NCBI GenBank assembly: GCA_041665465.1
Contig: JBAYIU010000001.1
Location: 372,001-436,000, forward strand
Source: JACRPH01 sp041665465
GTDB taxonomy: Archaea > Nanobdellota > Nanobdellia > Woesearchaeales > GW2011-AR9
Length of the DNA: 64,000 nucleotides
Direction of reading: 5' to 3'
The notes beneath the pieces are model-generated. The model was not told the origin of the DNA, ran no database searches, and was given only the letters and a program-made list of their open reading frames with translations. Positions within the stretch are counted from its first letter, which is position 1; every line of letters starts with the position of its first letter. Position numbers and translations under genes: made by a program. Shown here piece after piece: positions 25,824-33,681 of this stretch.

Positions 25824-26405
25824 TTACTTCTTAAAGAATACCCCTACCCTAGTTTGAGGTTCATCGCTCGATTTAAAGAAAATATCTACGTGAGGGACGA
25901 GATATCCAACATTTTGGAGTCTTTCTGGACTGTAAGTAATTTCTACCGTTTGATGTATTATTTCTCCCGGTTGGACCGGCTTCTTATCTTTTTCAGGAAG
26001 AGTAGTATATCGAGGAGGAGGAAAACACATTGATCTCCACCCATCTCCTCTGTTAAAAGCCCCACAAACTAAATAAGTTAACCTTACTTCGTCAGAGAAA
26101 GGAGTTTCCCCGCGATATTCCGCAGTAAGGTCAAATCTAACTTTATTATCAACAGTAGAAAAAGTAGAATCAAGATGAAAAGTAAAATCCTTATACTTAC
26201 TATCTGCAGAACATTGATAAAATTCTAAAGCTTTTTTAACGGATTCATCTAGAGAATCATAACTCACTGGTTGAACTAAATTTGAAGAAACGGTTGTAAT
26301 AGGTGTTGCTGCTTGGACCATCTGTTGTAAATTCTTTTCTGGGCTACATAAAGCAACCCCCATAGATAAGACTCCCGCAATTATCAAACTGGTTAGTCTC
26401 TTCAT
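25824..26405 (-). CDS. Exported protein, tandem paralog 2
   Basis: A 193-residue protein with an export signal and possible lipobox (SLIIAGVLSMGVALC). The outer domain is beta-rich and Ig-like: NKVRFDLTAEYRGETPFSD, then VRLTYLVCGA, VQPGEIIHQTVEITY and YLVPHVDIFFK. It shares these blocks with the upstream gene at 26453-27019, so the two arose by tandem duplication. It is the third gene of the 28052-25824 operon, with a GGGAA ribosome site upstream. The function is unknown. Confidence 0.7.
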   Translation of the reverse strand: MKRLTSLIIAGVLSMGVALCSPEKNLQQMVQAATPITTVSSNLVQPVSYDSLDESVKKALEFYQCSADSKYKDFTFHLDSTFSTVDNKVRFDLTAEYRGETPFSDEVRLTYLVCGAFNRGDGWRSMCFPPPRYTTLPEKDKKPVQPGEIIHQTVEITYSPERLQNVGYLVPHVDIFFKSSDEPQTRVGVFFKK

Positions 26406-26452
26406 TTTAAGTCTATTTTATTCCCTAATTTAAAAAGTTATAGTTGGTATAA

Positions 26453-27019
26453 TTATTTCTTTAGAAAAACAGCAGATTGGACTTTTTGATCAGGATCATT
26501 TCCAAAGAAAACGTCCACGTGAGGAACTAGATATCTTTCTCGGGATAATTCGACATTTTTCCCATAAGTTATTTCTACAGTTTGATGAATTACTTCTCCT
26601 GGTTGAACTGTCTTTTTCCCTTGTTCTGGAAGAGTTTTATATTCTGGAGGACCGAAACAACTAGCAAGACCCACATTTGATACCCCACAAGTCAGATAAC
26701 GTAATCTAACCTCTCCGGAAAAAGGAGTATCTCCATTGTATTTCGCAGTAAGATCAAATCTAACTTTATTATTGGAAGCAGAGAACGTAGAGTCTAAATG
26801 AAAATTAAAATCATCATAGTGACTATCTGAAGAGTGACCAAAATGTTTTAAGGCTTTTTGAACCGGTTTGTTTAAAGCATCATAACTTACTGATTGATAA
26901 GTAATAGAAGAATCAGTTACACTAGAAGAATCCAAGTGATCTTCTAAATTTCTTCCCGAATTACATCCTACTACTAAGGATATTAATCCCACCATTACTA
27001 AAGAGGTTATTCTATTCAT
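26453..27019 (-). CDS. Lipoprotein, tandem paralog 1
   Basis: A 188-residue lipoprotein (MNRITSLVMVGLISLVVGC, Cys19) with the same domain as the downstream gene: NKVRFDLTAKYNGDTPFSGEV, LRYLTCGV, VQPGEVIHQTVEITYG and YLVPHVDVFFG. A Cys in RLRYLTCG and one in LASCFG are shared in position. The ATG comes one base after the stop of the 27021-28052 gene, with an AAGGTGAG ribosome site inside that gene's end. Confidence 0.72.
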   Translation of the reverse strand: MNRITSLVMVGLISLVVGCNSGRNLEDHLDSSSVTDSSITYQSVSYDALNKPVQKALKHFGHSSDSHYDDFNFHLDSTFSASNNKVRFDLTAKYNGDTPFSGEVRLRYLTCGVSNVGLASCFGPPEYKTLPEQGKKTVQPGEVIHQTVEITYGKNVELSRERYLVPHVDVFFGNDPDQKVQSAVFLKK

Positions 27020-27020
27020 T

Positions 27021-28052
27021 TTATCTCACCTTAGGAGTTAGAGCCACGATTCCTATTTCATCACCGGTTTGATTAAATTGAGAACTATTGTAACCATAAG
27101 AACCACCGATTTGAAGGATTCTGGTTTCATATTGGGGCAAGGATTTTCTGATTGCAAAGTTATCTTTACCATACTCATCAAGAATAACACGAGGTTTAAT
27201 CTCAACAGTTGGACTTAACATTGCTCGGAGATAGTCAAATTCAAGCAAGTTATGGTCGCCACACATTCGAGAGAGAACGATATCAGCATTACTAAATTGC
27301 TGATCAGTAGCATACATGGGATATAATGTATCGGGCTTTATTTTAAGAGGCCAATAACTCTTCCCTTCTTCTCGAACTTTTTCCATAAAATCCTGACCAA
27401 AGAAGTTAACTTCTTCCGTACTAGGTTCTGCTCTGTTTCCAGCGCGGTTGTAAGCTACAGTAAGAGTAAGATTCTTCTTGCCTTTCTCAGTATTAACATC
27501 AAAAAAGTACTTTATCTCTACACTATCCATTTCTTTACCTTCACTGATCACAGGAGCAAAAGGAGTTACCTTAACTCCCTTAGGTTCTAATAATCCAGCA
27601 CGAACATATTTATCTAATTCTACTTCCAAGGAGGACTTTAATTCCTCTTTTCCGGGATACCAAGCTACCGCTTCGTCTCCAACTTCAGTATACACAAAAT
27701 TAACTCTCTCTACCTCAGATTGGTGAAGAAATTTAAGTCCCATTAATAGTTGTTTAGTATCAACTCCGCTTCCGGGATAAAGAACGTTAACAGTATGTTG
27801 ATCAGGCTTAGAAGGAAGATACCTTTTCATATATTCATCAGCAAATTTACTGATAGTTTCTATCTCTGCTTCAGATCTTTCTTCAAAAAGAGATTTAACT
27901 TTATCTACTAAAGAATCTTCCTGAATAACACTATAACTACTTGAAGTCTCCGTTAAAGCTTGATTCCTTTGGCAAGTACAATCAGAAGGACTAACAAAAG
28001 GGAGTAAGAGCATTGCTGCCATTCCTAAAATGGTTCCTTTAGTTAGGGTCAT
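27021..28052 (-). CDS. Exported hypothetical protein with YPGSGxD motif
   Basis: A 343-residue protein with an N-terminal export segment (GTILGMAAMLLLPFVSPSDCTC) that may be a lipoprotein signal. The mature part has VNVLYPGSGVDTKQLLMGLKFL, which resembles the first strand and loop of Rossmann methyltransferase-like folds, yet it is predicted outside the cell. A late RMCGDHNLLEFDYLRAML segment follows. It leads the lipoprotein operon, with TATA box CTTATAAAG (28083-28075) about 27 bases before the ATG. No family is certain. Confidence 0.65.
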   Translation of the reverse strand: MTLTKGTILGMAAMLLLPFVSPSDCTCQRNQALTETSSSYSVIQEDSLVDKVKSLFEERSEAEIETISKFADEYMKRYLPSKPDQHTVNVLYPGSGVDTKQLLMGLKFLHQSEVERVNFVYTEVGDEAVAWYPGKEELKSSLEVELDKYVRAGLLEPKGVKVTPFAPVISEGKEMDSVEIKYFFDVNTEKGKKNLTLTVAYNRAGNRAEPSTEEVNFFGQDFMEKVREEGKSYWPLKIKPDTLYPMYATDQQFSNADIVLSRMCGDHNLLEFDYLRAMLSPTVEIKPRVILDEYGKDNFAIRKSLPQYETRILQIGGSYGYNSSQFNQTGDEIGIVALTPKVR

Positions 28053-28074
28053 AAATATACTTAAAGAAGCTCTA

Positions 28075-28105
28075 CTTTATAAGCTTTTTGTCACTTTTAA
28101 GTGAC
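28075..28105 (-). promoter_or_regulatory. Promoter with 16-bp palindrome, lipoprotein operon
   Basis: GTCACTTTTAAGTGAC (28090-28105) is a perfect palindrome with a TT centre. It lies six bases upstream of the TATA box CTTATAAAG (28083-28075, minus) for the 28052 gene. It is a strong operator candidate, and the membrane-bound wHTH gene at 28124-28816 is immediately next to it. Confidence 0.55.
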
Positions 28106-28123
28106 TAACAGGAGTTATACCAA

Positions 28124-28816
28124 TTACTTCAAGATAACCGCGTTACCCCGACCTTTCTTGATCTTCTCAATCTTGCCTTTATGCTCTAGTTCTGTAAGGA
28201 TCAAACTAATCTTAGATTCAGAAAGGTGCATCATCTCTTTACGTAACTCAGTTTGATATATTCTCCCCCCGTGCTTCTTGATAATCTCAATTGTCTCTTC
28301 TAGATAACCTGGCTCAGCGGCTAATTCTTGTTTATGGTCTGAAACTGATCTAGGTTGTTGTCTTTTCGGTTTCCAGAATAAAAAGTAGATCAAGATTATT
28401 CCCAATAACACCAACAAGGTTACAATTATGATTATCCAATACAATTCAGTCGACTCTTCCAAAATATTCTCATCAACGACAGTTAAATTAGTCTCTTCAT
28501 CAAATAACTCTTCATCTCCCAAATTAGGAATAAGGAAAATGTCCCGAACATATTCTCCTTCGGCAATAATCTTTATCTCATCATTAGAAACAAAACTAGC
28601 AGTCTGAGCTTTAAGTAAATAATCTCCAGGAGGTAGATTAAAAGTATACGTCCCCTCTTTAGCTAAAAACTTCTGGACTGGGACAGTATCAACTTCTACC
28701 AGTACGTTCTTTTCTAGATCCAAATTTGAGTTGTAAATGCTTCCCTTGAGAGTCGCTGCTAAAGAAAAATCCAAACATAGCAGAATTAACACCACTCCCA
28801 AAAATATCCTCTTCAT
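28124..28816 (-). CDS. Membrane-spanning winged-HTH regulator with outer domain
   Basis: A 230-residue one-component receptor: signal peptide (MKRIFLGVVLILLCLDFSLA), then an outer beta-sandwich resembling carboxypeptidase regulatory-like domains (LKGSIYNSNLDLEKNVLVEV, GTYTFNLPPGDYLLKAQ). One membrane helix (about 127-148) and a cytosolic C-terminal winged HTH (TIEIIKKHGGRIYQTELRKEM to LEHKGKIEKIKKGRGNAVIL) follow. Archaea have such outward-sensing MarR-like regulators. A TATA box (TTTTTATA) is 25 bases before the ATG. The neighbouring lipoprotein operon is a likely target. Confidence 0.8.
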   Translation of the reverse strand: MKRIFLGVVLILLCLDFSLAATLKGSIYNSNLDLEKNVLVEVDTVPVQKFLAKEGTYTFNLPPGDYLLKAQTASFVSNDEIKIIAEGEYVRDIFLIPNLGDEELFDEETNLTVVDENILEESTELYWIIIIVTLLVLLGIILIYFLFWKPKRQQPRSVSDHKQELAAEPGYLEETIEIIKKHGGRIYQTELRKEMMHLSESKISLILTELEHKGKIEKIKKGRGNAVILK

Positions 28817-28888
28817 ATTATTAGTAATATTTTAAGGTATAAAAAGTTATCGCAGGAAGGAAGACGAAATATTGAACCCCCTTACCCA

Positions 28889-28913
28889 AAATAGGACCAT
28901 TATGTCCTTATTT
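28889..28913. promoter_or_regulatory. Hairpin/dyad in divergent region
   Basis: AAATA-GGAC-(CATTAT)-GTCC-T-TATTT forms a 9-bp stem with one bulged T. It lies between the divergent wHTH gene and the coiled-coil gene at 29051, and is a candidate operator. Confidence 0.3.
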
Positions 28914-28968
28914 CAGCCAAATTCTCTAAAATAAAGGATTGTAAAGGGTTAAAGCTACTTTTCTGTTC

Positions 28969-29002
28969 TTAAAGATAGAAAACTAGAAAGTATCTTTAAA
29001 AA
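28969..29002 (+). promoter_or_regulatory. Inverted repeat overlapping TATA box of the 29051 gene
   Basis: TTAAAGATA (28969-28977) and TATCTTTAA (28991-28999) are perfect 9-bp inverted repeats. The right arm overlaps the TATA box CTTTAAAAA (28994-29002). A protein bound here would block TBP, so a repressor site is likely. Confidence 0.45.
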
Positions 29003-29050
29003 GTAATTCCTCTCACTAACATTAACAAAAACAACAACGAGGTGGAAAAC

Positions 29051-30106
29051 ATGACCAGAAGTTTAGGAAAGATTATGGCTTTATTGATATTGGCCATATT
29101 TATCGTAAGTGTGGTCCCTTTGGCCTGGGCTGAAGACAACTCTACTGAAGATACACCAGAACAAGTATCTGAAGTGGAAGATGGCTCAGTAGAAGATGTA
29201 ACCAAAGAAGCTACTAAAGAGAGAAAAGAATTCGGAAAAGAATTAAAACAAAAATTTGAAGAAAAGAAAGTAGAGATTAAAGAAAAAGCAGAAGAAATCC
29301 GTGCTAATCATGAAGAGTGGATAAAAGAAAAAAGTGATAAGATCAAAGAACAATATGAATCTAAGAAAAAAGAGTTAGAACAATTAAAAGAGAAACGTTC
29401 TGCTTGCGGAGGAGAAGGAAAGAATAACTCTACTGATTGCGAAGACAAAAAGTTAGAACTTAAGAAAGGAGTTAAACAACACTTGATTAATACTTTAAAT
29501 TTGATTGACGACTCTTATGCCAGAATGATTCAGAAAGTTAATCAGTCAACCGGGTTGACCGAAGATGAAAAACAAACTCTATTAACTCAAGTTGCTTCTT
29601 TGGAAGAAAATCTACTTGTACAAAAAGCCAAAGTTGAAGCGATGGCAGATAATTCTACCAATGCAGAGTTCAAAGATGCGATTAAAGAATTAAAGAAAGT
29701 GTGGCAAGATACCCAGAAAGCGCAACATCGGTTAATGGCCAGTTTGATTAGTTCTAGGATGGACAGTATTGCTGAGAAGCACAACGAGTTCCAGACCAGT
29801 TTAGATGCTAAGATTGAACAATTGAAACAGAAGGGAGTAGATACTACTGAATTGGAAACTTTAGCTGAAAAATTCAAACAACAAACGGAACAGTTAAATC
29901 TTGATCGCGTTGCTGCTGAAGAAGCTTGGGTTGCTGCCATCAATAAAGACAGCTTAGAACAATCTAAAGAAGCTACAGGCAAGGTTAAAGAGGACTTAAA
30001 ACAAACTCAACAAACGCTACGAGAGTTTTTAGAGAAGTTCCGGGAGTTGAATCGAACAGCTAACAGAAAAGTAGTCGAAAATAATCAAACTGCGACAGAG
30101 GTATAG
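29051..30106 (+). CDS. Exported coiled-coil protein
   Basis: A 351-residue protein with a signal peptide ending VPLAWA followed by EDNST. The remainder is almost all helical and highly charged (KQKFEEKKVEIKEKAEEIR, and later paired helices rich in Gln and Lys), with two Cys at SACGGEGKNNSTDC. ATG 29051 is chosen over GTG 29042 because that GTG is inside the GAGGTGG ribosome site at 29039-29045. It probably forms an operon with the small lipoprotein 5 bases downstream. The function is unknown. Confidence 0.75.
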   Translation: MTRSLGKIMALLILAIFIVSVVPLAWAEDNSTEDTPEQVSEVEDGSVEDVTKEATKERKEFGKELKQKFEEKKVEIKEKAEEIRANHEEWIKEKSDKIKEQYESKKKELEQLKEKRSACGGEGKNNSTDCEDKKLELKKGVKQHLINTLNLIDDSYARMIQKVNQSTGLTEDEKQTLLTQVASLEENLLVQKAKVEAMADNSTNAEFKDAIKELKKVWQDTQKAQHRLMASLISSRMDSIAEKHNEFQTSLDAKIEQLKQKGVDTTELETLAEKFKQQTEQLNLDRVAAEEAWVAAINKDSLEQSKEATGKVKEDLKQTQQTLREFLEKFRELNRTANRKVVENNQTATEV

Positions 30107-30111
30107 ATAAA

Positions 30112-30333
30112 ATGAAACGACTTATTTCCGTAGCATTGTTGGTATTAATGGTTAGTGCCCTGTTGTTAGTAGGCTGTCAGAAAAGCACCCCCGCACCAGT
30201 AACTGGAGAAGCCAGTACAGTTAGCGAAGAACAGCAGATCTCTAGTGGAGTAGACGACCTTAGCGATTTAGAAAGTCTAGACCAAGATTTAAGTGCGGAT
30301 ATACAGCAACTGGACAACATAACTTTAGAATAA
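30112..30333 (+). CDS. Small lipoprotein
   Basis: A 73-residue protein with a clear lipoprotein signal (LLVLMVSALLLVGC, Cys22) and an acidic, low-complexity mature part (DDLSDLESLDQDLSADIQQL). It begins 5 bases after the coiled-coil gene. It may anchor or pair with that basic/helical protein outside the membrane; this is inference. Confidence 0.7.
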   Translation: MKRLISVALLVLMVSALLLVGCQKSTPAPVTGEASTVSEEQQISSGVDDLSDLESLDQDLSADIQQLDNITLE

Positions 30334-30354
30334 ATTTTTATTTTTTTATTTTTT
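30334..30354. terminator. T-rich convergent terminator region
   Basis: The 20-base gap between convergent genes is almost pure T on the plus strand (TTTTTATTTTTTTATTTTTT). Archaeal RNA polymerase terminates at such U-tracts. Confidence 0.45.
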
Positions 30355-30954
30355 CTATACTAAAGAAAAACTTACTGCTCCAGCCATAGCTGCATAAGAT
30401 CCAATCACTAGCACTTTAATCAAAGTTAAGTAGTTTGTAGGTAAGGAAGAGAACAACCATAAGGCAATAAACTCTACAATTAGAGCAATCAGGTAAAGTG
30501 CAATTAATCTTCTCCAAATTACCCCTGTCCCTTCTTTCTTTACAAAATCCTTTTCATTTTTGTAAATTAGTAGTCCAGAGATGATTAAGATGAAAAGTAA
30601 TATCCCTAAAATGTTCCACCAAGAGAGTTTATTAGCTAAATCTTCCATGTTAAGTAAACTTCTGCCTAAACCCACTCCTAAAAAAGAACCAGCTGTTCCT
30701 CTGATTAATAACATTAAATGATTTCGTTTGAAGGTAAATTTTCCAATCTGAAAGATACCTTTTTCAATCTTTGACTCTTCTTTCTGGATTTGGTTTTCTT
30801 TCTTCTCTATCCTTTTATCTTCTTTCCCGATAAGTTTCTCTTCTTTTTCAAGCTTAATGTTTTCGTTCTTAATGGTACTTAACTTAGCATCAACTTTATC
30901 TAAGCGCTTAATGATAGTATCAAGTTTAGAATCGATGTCCAACCTCTTTTTCAT
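30355..30954 (-). CDS. Coiled-coil membrane protein, DUF2391-like
   Basis: A 199-residue protein: residues 1-70 are a Lys/Glu-rich coiled coil with a repeated KEEKLIGKEDKRIEKKENQI pattern, followed by four membrane helices (about 80-100, 112-132, 148-168, 174-198). RGTAGSFLGVGLGRSLLNM near the first helix recalls the uncharacterised DUF2391 family. The coiled coil should be cytosolic and could oligomerise the protein. It is convergent with the lipoprotein gene. Confidence 0.65.
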   Translation of the reverse strand: MKKRLDIDSKLDTIIKRLDKVDAKLSTIKNENIKLEKEEKLIGKEDKRIEKKENQIQKEESKIEKGIFQIGKFTFKRNHLMLLIRGTAGSFLGVGLGRSLLNMEDLANKLSWWNILGILLFILIISGLLIYKNEKDFVKKEGTGVIWRRLIALYLIALIVEFIALWLFSSLPTNYLTLIKVLVIGSYAAMAGAVSFSLV

Positions 30955-31070
30955 AAGAGAAGGATAATCTAGAAGTATTTATAGTTTTCTGGTATCTCCA
31001 TGCGTCTATCTGGAGAAGGAGTTCAAGTAATGGACCGCCAAGACTTATGAGATAATTATCCTCTTTAATT

Positions 31071-31817
31071 CTAACTCTTATCCCACAATAACTTAAACTG
31101 AGAAATAAATGAGTCTGTAATCTCCTTATTATCAATTTGAAATAAAGTTAGCTCTTCTTTAGAAGCGACGGTGATTAATGTTTTGGTCTTATACATGACG
31201 ATAAAGCATGCTGAAAAAAAATGTTGGGGAGCAAATTTAATCTTGGTTCCAGGAAGATCTTTTATATTTTTAGCGATACTTTTGGCTAAATCGGTATATA
31301 ATAATCTCACCTTTATTCCTAATTTGGCTCTGCGTTTATGAAATTCAGCGATATAATCAAAATAAGCTTTGTGTTGGAGCATCCCTCCACTAACGTAATA
31401 TTCTTCTCCAGAATGCAAGGTCTTAAGAATGTCTTCATAAGCGGTTTTTACTCCCTTTAATCCCCTAAATATTGTTGCTCCGGATCGATCTTTAGACAAT
31501 TTTTGTTTAAGCTCCAATTCTGGGATTAATTGATTCAATTCCTGTTTTTGTTTTATCAGAAGTTCTTCTTTATCATTCATGTAATCCATCAATCTTCTTG
31601 GATCTGCTGCTTCAAAGTATTTAATTCCATTCTCGATAACAAAACTCACCAATCCTTTTTGCATGAGCTTTTCTAAGAGCTCATAAATCTTTGAAGATGA
31701 AGCTCGTGATTTTTCTACAATAGGCCCGGTGGTAGAGCGGCCTAGTTCTAAGAGAGCTAAATAGACCTTTATCTCGGCTTTAGTAAGCCCCAGTGATTCT
31801 AAAAGCTCTAAGTTCAT
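31071..31817 (-). CDS. TrmB family transcriptional regulator
   Basis: A 248-residue TrmB protein. The HTH domain is LGLTKAEIKVYLALLELG ... SSKIYELLEKLMQKGLV with the recognition helix in SRASSSKIYELL, then YFEAADPRRLMDYM, a coiled linker, and an effector domain (EEYYVSGGMLQHKAYFDYIAEFHKRR). It is very similar in layout to the TrmB at 53077 (FEAxxPxxL, FHKRRAKLGI versus WHERRAKKGI). It is divergent from the operon at 31970, a likely target. A TATA-like ATTAAATAG is in position. Confidence 0.88.
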   Translation of the reverse strand: MNLELLESLGLTKAEIKVYLALLELGRSTTGPIVEKSRASSSKIYELLEKLMQKGLVSFVIENGIKYFEAADPRRLMDYMNDKEELLIKQKQELNQLIPELELKQKLSKDRSGATIFRGLKGVKTAYEDILKTLHSGEEYYVSGGMLQHKAYFDYIAEFHKRRAKLGIKVRLLYTDLAKSIAKNIKDLPGTKIKFAPQHFFSACFIVMYKTKTLITVASKEELTLFQIDNKEITDSFISQFKLLWDKS

Positions 31818-31860
31818 AGGCTTATGAATAGGCAGGACTATTTAATTCTTTCTGTTACTC

Positions 31861-31893
31861 CCCCGTCAGGGGTAGGTAATGTTTAAATATAAG
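31861..31893 (+). promoter_or_regulatory. Promoter of 31970 operon with CCCC-GTCA-GGGG dyad
   Basis: CCCCGTCAGGGG (31861-31872) lies 8 bases upstream of the TATA box GTTTAAATATAAG (31881-31893). GC-rich blocks are rare in this window, so it is a candidate site for the divergent TrmB regulator. Confidence 0.45.
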
Positions 31894-31899
31894 AGGGGG

Positions 31900-31948
31900 T
31901 TACTATCTATTAGTAATAACAAATAAAAAGAGGTCAGGTCGGGGACCT
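31900..31948 (+). promoter_or_regulatory. Structured 5' leader of 31970 operon
   Basis: The leader of about 58 bases holds the hairpin TTACTA-TCTAT-TAGTAA (31900-31916). After it come two direct AGGTC copies (31931, 31936) that can each pair with GACCT (31944-31948). Competing stems could affect translation. Confidence 0.35.
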
Positions 31949-31969
31949 AAAACCGGCGGAAGATGAAAG

Positions 31970-32560
31970 ATGGTTAGAGAAATATGCATGCAGGATATAA
32001 TCCAAAGCAAAGAAGATTTTGATGCATTAGCTGTCGATATATCGGTGTTAGCGGAAAGATATGTTGCGGTAATAAAATTATGTCCTGACGTATGTCGGCA
32101 AGCTTATCATAGTTCCGACCATATCGATTTTGAAAAGCAGCGTTTTGAAAAGCAGTGTAGACATTGGCTGAAGTTCTATGATCCAGAAATTATTGGTGAT
32201 GGCTTAAGAGTCCCATTTTTTGGAACCCATGCCCTTCCTGGTGAACTAAGAGGATGGGGATACCTCCCCGGTCATATTGGATGGGAGTATGAGGATGAAT
32301 GGAGATTCGGTGAGTATCATGTAGATGGTGGAGGCAGTATTAGTCTTTATTTTCCCGAACTAGGAAAAAAAGTGAAAGACGAAAGAATAAGAGAAGCCGA
32401 AGAAATGAGACTCGTTGCTTGTAAGGAATATCTCTTTGAAGGATTTAAGGAATATCCCCTTATTGGGGGAGAACAGGGAGTGAAACTTTTACTTCCAGGG
32501 GAAAGAGATGTACTTCCTTTAATCGGCGAACTGAGAAGTAGGATCATAAGAAGGGGGTGA
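31970..32560 (+). CDS. Hypothetical protein, first gene of response-regulator operon
   Basis: A 196-residue soluble protein, not recognised. It contains a Gly/Trp-rich middle (GELRGWGYLPGHIGWEYEDEW), IPEYH-like His/Tyr patterns and a Leu-rich end. An alternative ATG lies six codons in (31988). It heads three tightly spaced genes that end in a response regulator. No function is proposed beyond probable link to signalling. Confidence 0.6.
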   Translation: MVREICMQDIIQSKEDFDALAVDISVLAERYVAVIKLCPDVCRQAYHSSDHIDFEKQRFEKQCRHWLKFYDPEIIGDGLRVPFFGTHALPGELRGWGYLPGHIGWEYEDEWRFGEYHVDGGGSISLYFPELGKKVKDERIREAEEMRLVACKEYLFEGFKEYPLIGGEQGVKLLLPGERDVLPLIGELRSRIIRRG

Positions 32561-32566
32561 TCAAGA

Positions 32567-33151
32567 ATGAGCGAAGAAAGAAGCATAGTGGATGTGATTA
32601 AGTTGGTGCCAATGGCAGATAGTTTGAGACCGGAGATCGATCCAATTACTGGAGAATTTAGGGAGAGAGATTATGGTCTTAGTGACCTAGCTAAAGCTTT
32701 GAAAGCAGGTTATCCAATTGTCGTTGGTTTGACAGATGATTGTTGTATGCCTGCTAAATGTGGACCTCAATATTTATTGGAAAAACTAGGCCCGGCCTTG
32801 GAGGAATCCCAATCAGCAATGTTAATAATTAGTGATTGTAGTCATTACAGTAGAAGCTTGGGTATTGGAAAAGTTTTCATTCCTGAATATCATGGAGACA
32901 GTAGGGGATCACCTGATGAAAAAAGGTGGGAACATATGATACAAACTATAAAACTAGCCCACAAGGGAGAATACTTTGAATTATACAAACATATTAGGAG
33001 TGGCATATGGCATTCAAAGGAAGACCTTGCTCGTTACGATGAGATTTTTGTCAAGCATTTAGACTTAGATAAAGATCTCTTAGAGAAATTCCACGCAGAC
33101 CAAGAGTTTCGCCAAATGTTAGCAACGTGGCAGACATTAGGACTTAGATAA
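32567..33151 (+). CDS. Hypothetical protein, second gene of response-regulator operon
   Basis: A 194-residue soluble protein, not recognised. It has an N-terminal DYGLSDLAKALKAGYPIVVGLTDDCCMPAKCG segment, here two adjacent stretches with three Cys that could bind metal or form a thiol site, then a strand SAMLIISDCSHYSR. The ATG follows a GGGGGTGATC ribosome site 6 bases after the first gene. It lies 15 bases before the response regulator. Confidence 0.6.
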   Translation: MSEERSIVDVIKLVPMADSLRPEIDPITGEFRERDYGLSDLAKALKAGYPIVVGLTDDCCMPAKCGPQYLLEKLGPALEESQSAMLIISDCSHYSRSLGIGKVFIPEYHGDSRGSPDEKRWEHMIQTIKLAHKGEYFELYKHIRSGIWHSKEDLARYDEIFVKHLDLDKDLLEKFHADQEFRQMLATWQTLGLR

Positions 33152-33166
33152 AAAGAGGGAATAAAC

Positions 33167-33598
33167 ATGACCAAAATACTCATCGTGGAAGATCAAATTG
33201 CACCATTGGAAACATTAGAATATGCTCTTCAGAAAGTAGCGCCGAAATACTTTACAGATTATAGTGTGGAAGTAGCTCGGTGCTATGAAGAAGCTCAAAG
33301 AATGATTCCTTTAGGATACGATTTTGTTTTATTAGATCATAGAATGCCTTTAGCCCCTGTTGGTGATCTGGAAGATACAGATTTGGATAGATTTTGTAAG
33401 TCATTAAAAGAGGTAGGATATTCTTTGATAGATCAGATTAAAGGATACGATCCAAAAATGGTGATAATTGGGACTTCTAGTCTTTCACCTACCGAAATAA
33501 AGGTCCAATCCACTCCAGATTATATTATGAGTAAAATGTGGGGTAAGGCTGAAACTGATCTAGATAGAATCCTCTCTGAAGTTGGGGAAAGAAAATAG
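33167..33598 (+). CDS. Single-domain response regulator (receiver)
   Basis: A 143-residue receiver domain with no output domain. It shows the acidic pair Glu8-Asp9 (ILIVEDQ), the phospho-acceptor Asp57 (FVLLDHRMP), a Thr/Ser switch (IIGTSS, about 101-105) and Lys123 (MSKMWG). An insertion (about 62-80, PVGDLEDTDLDRFCKS) enlarges the beta3-alpha3 loop. Such proteins relay phosphate or act by binding partners. No kinase is in the operon; the window's kinase is at 57780. It has a GAGGGAA ribosome site. Confidence 0.82.
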   Translation: MTKILIVEDQIAPLETLEYALQKVAPKYFTDYSVEVARCYEEAQRMIPLGYDFVLLDHRMPLAPVGDLEDTDLDRFCKSLKEVGYSLIDQIKGYDPKMVIIGTSSLSPTEIKVQSTPDYIMSKMWGKAETDLDRILSEVGERK

Positions 33599-33609
33599 GT
33601 AGCCCCACG

Positions 33610-33681
33610 TGATGGTGACTCACTTTAGCAAGGCTTATTAAGCCCTTCCTCGTTAGGTGCTCCCGTGATCATAAACCATCA
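33610..33681 (+). other. Structured intergenic element
   Basis: Arms TGATGGT (33610-33616) and ACCATCA (33675-33681) can close a stem over 58 bases that contain the hairpin GGCTTATTAAGCC (33632-33644) and the small dyad GTGACTCAC (33615-33623). The element is more GC-rich than its surroundings and runs into the start of the next gene. It is not a tRNA. It may be a 3' structure, an RNA or a translational control element. Confidence 0.4.

Noticed and set aside
31861..31948. Known riboswitch before the 31970 operon
   Set aside because: The hairpins are short and match no riboswitch class I can recognise; kept only as a leader of unknown role.
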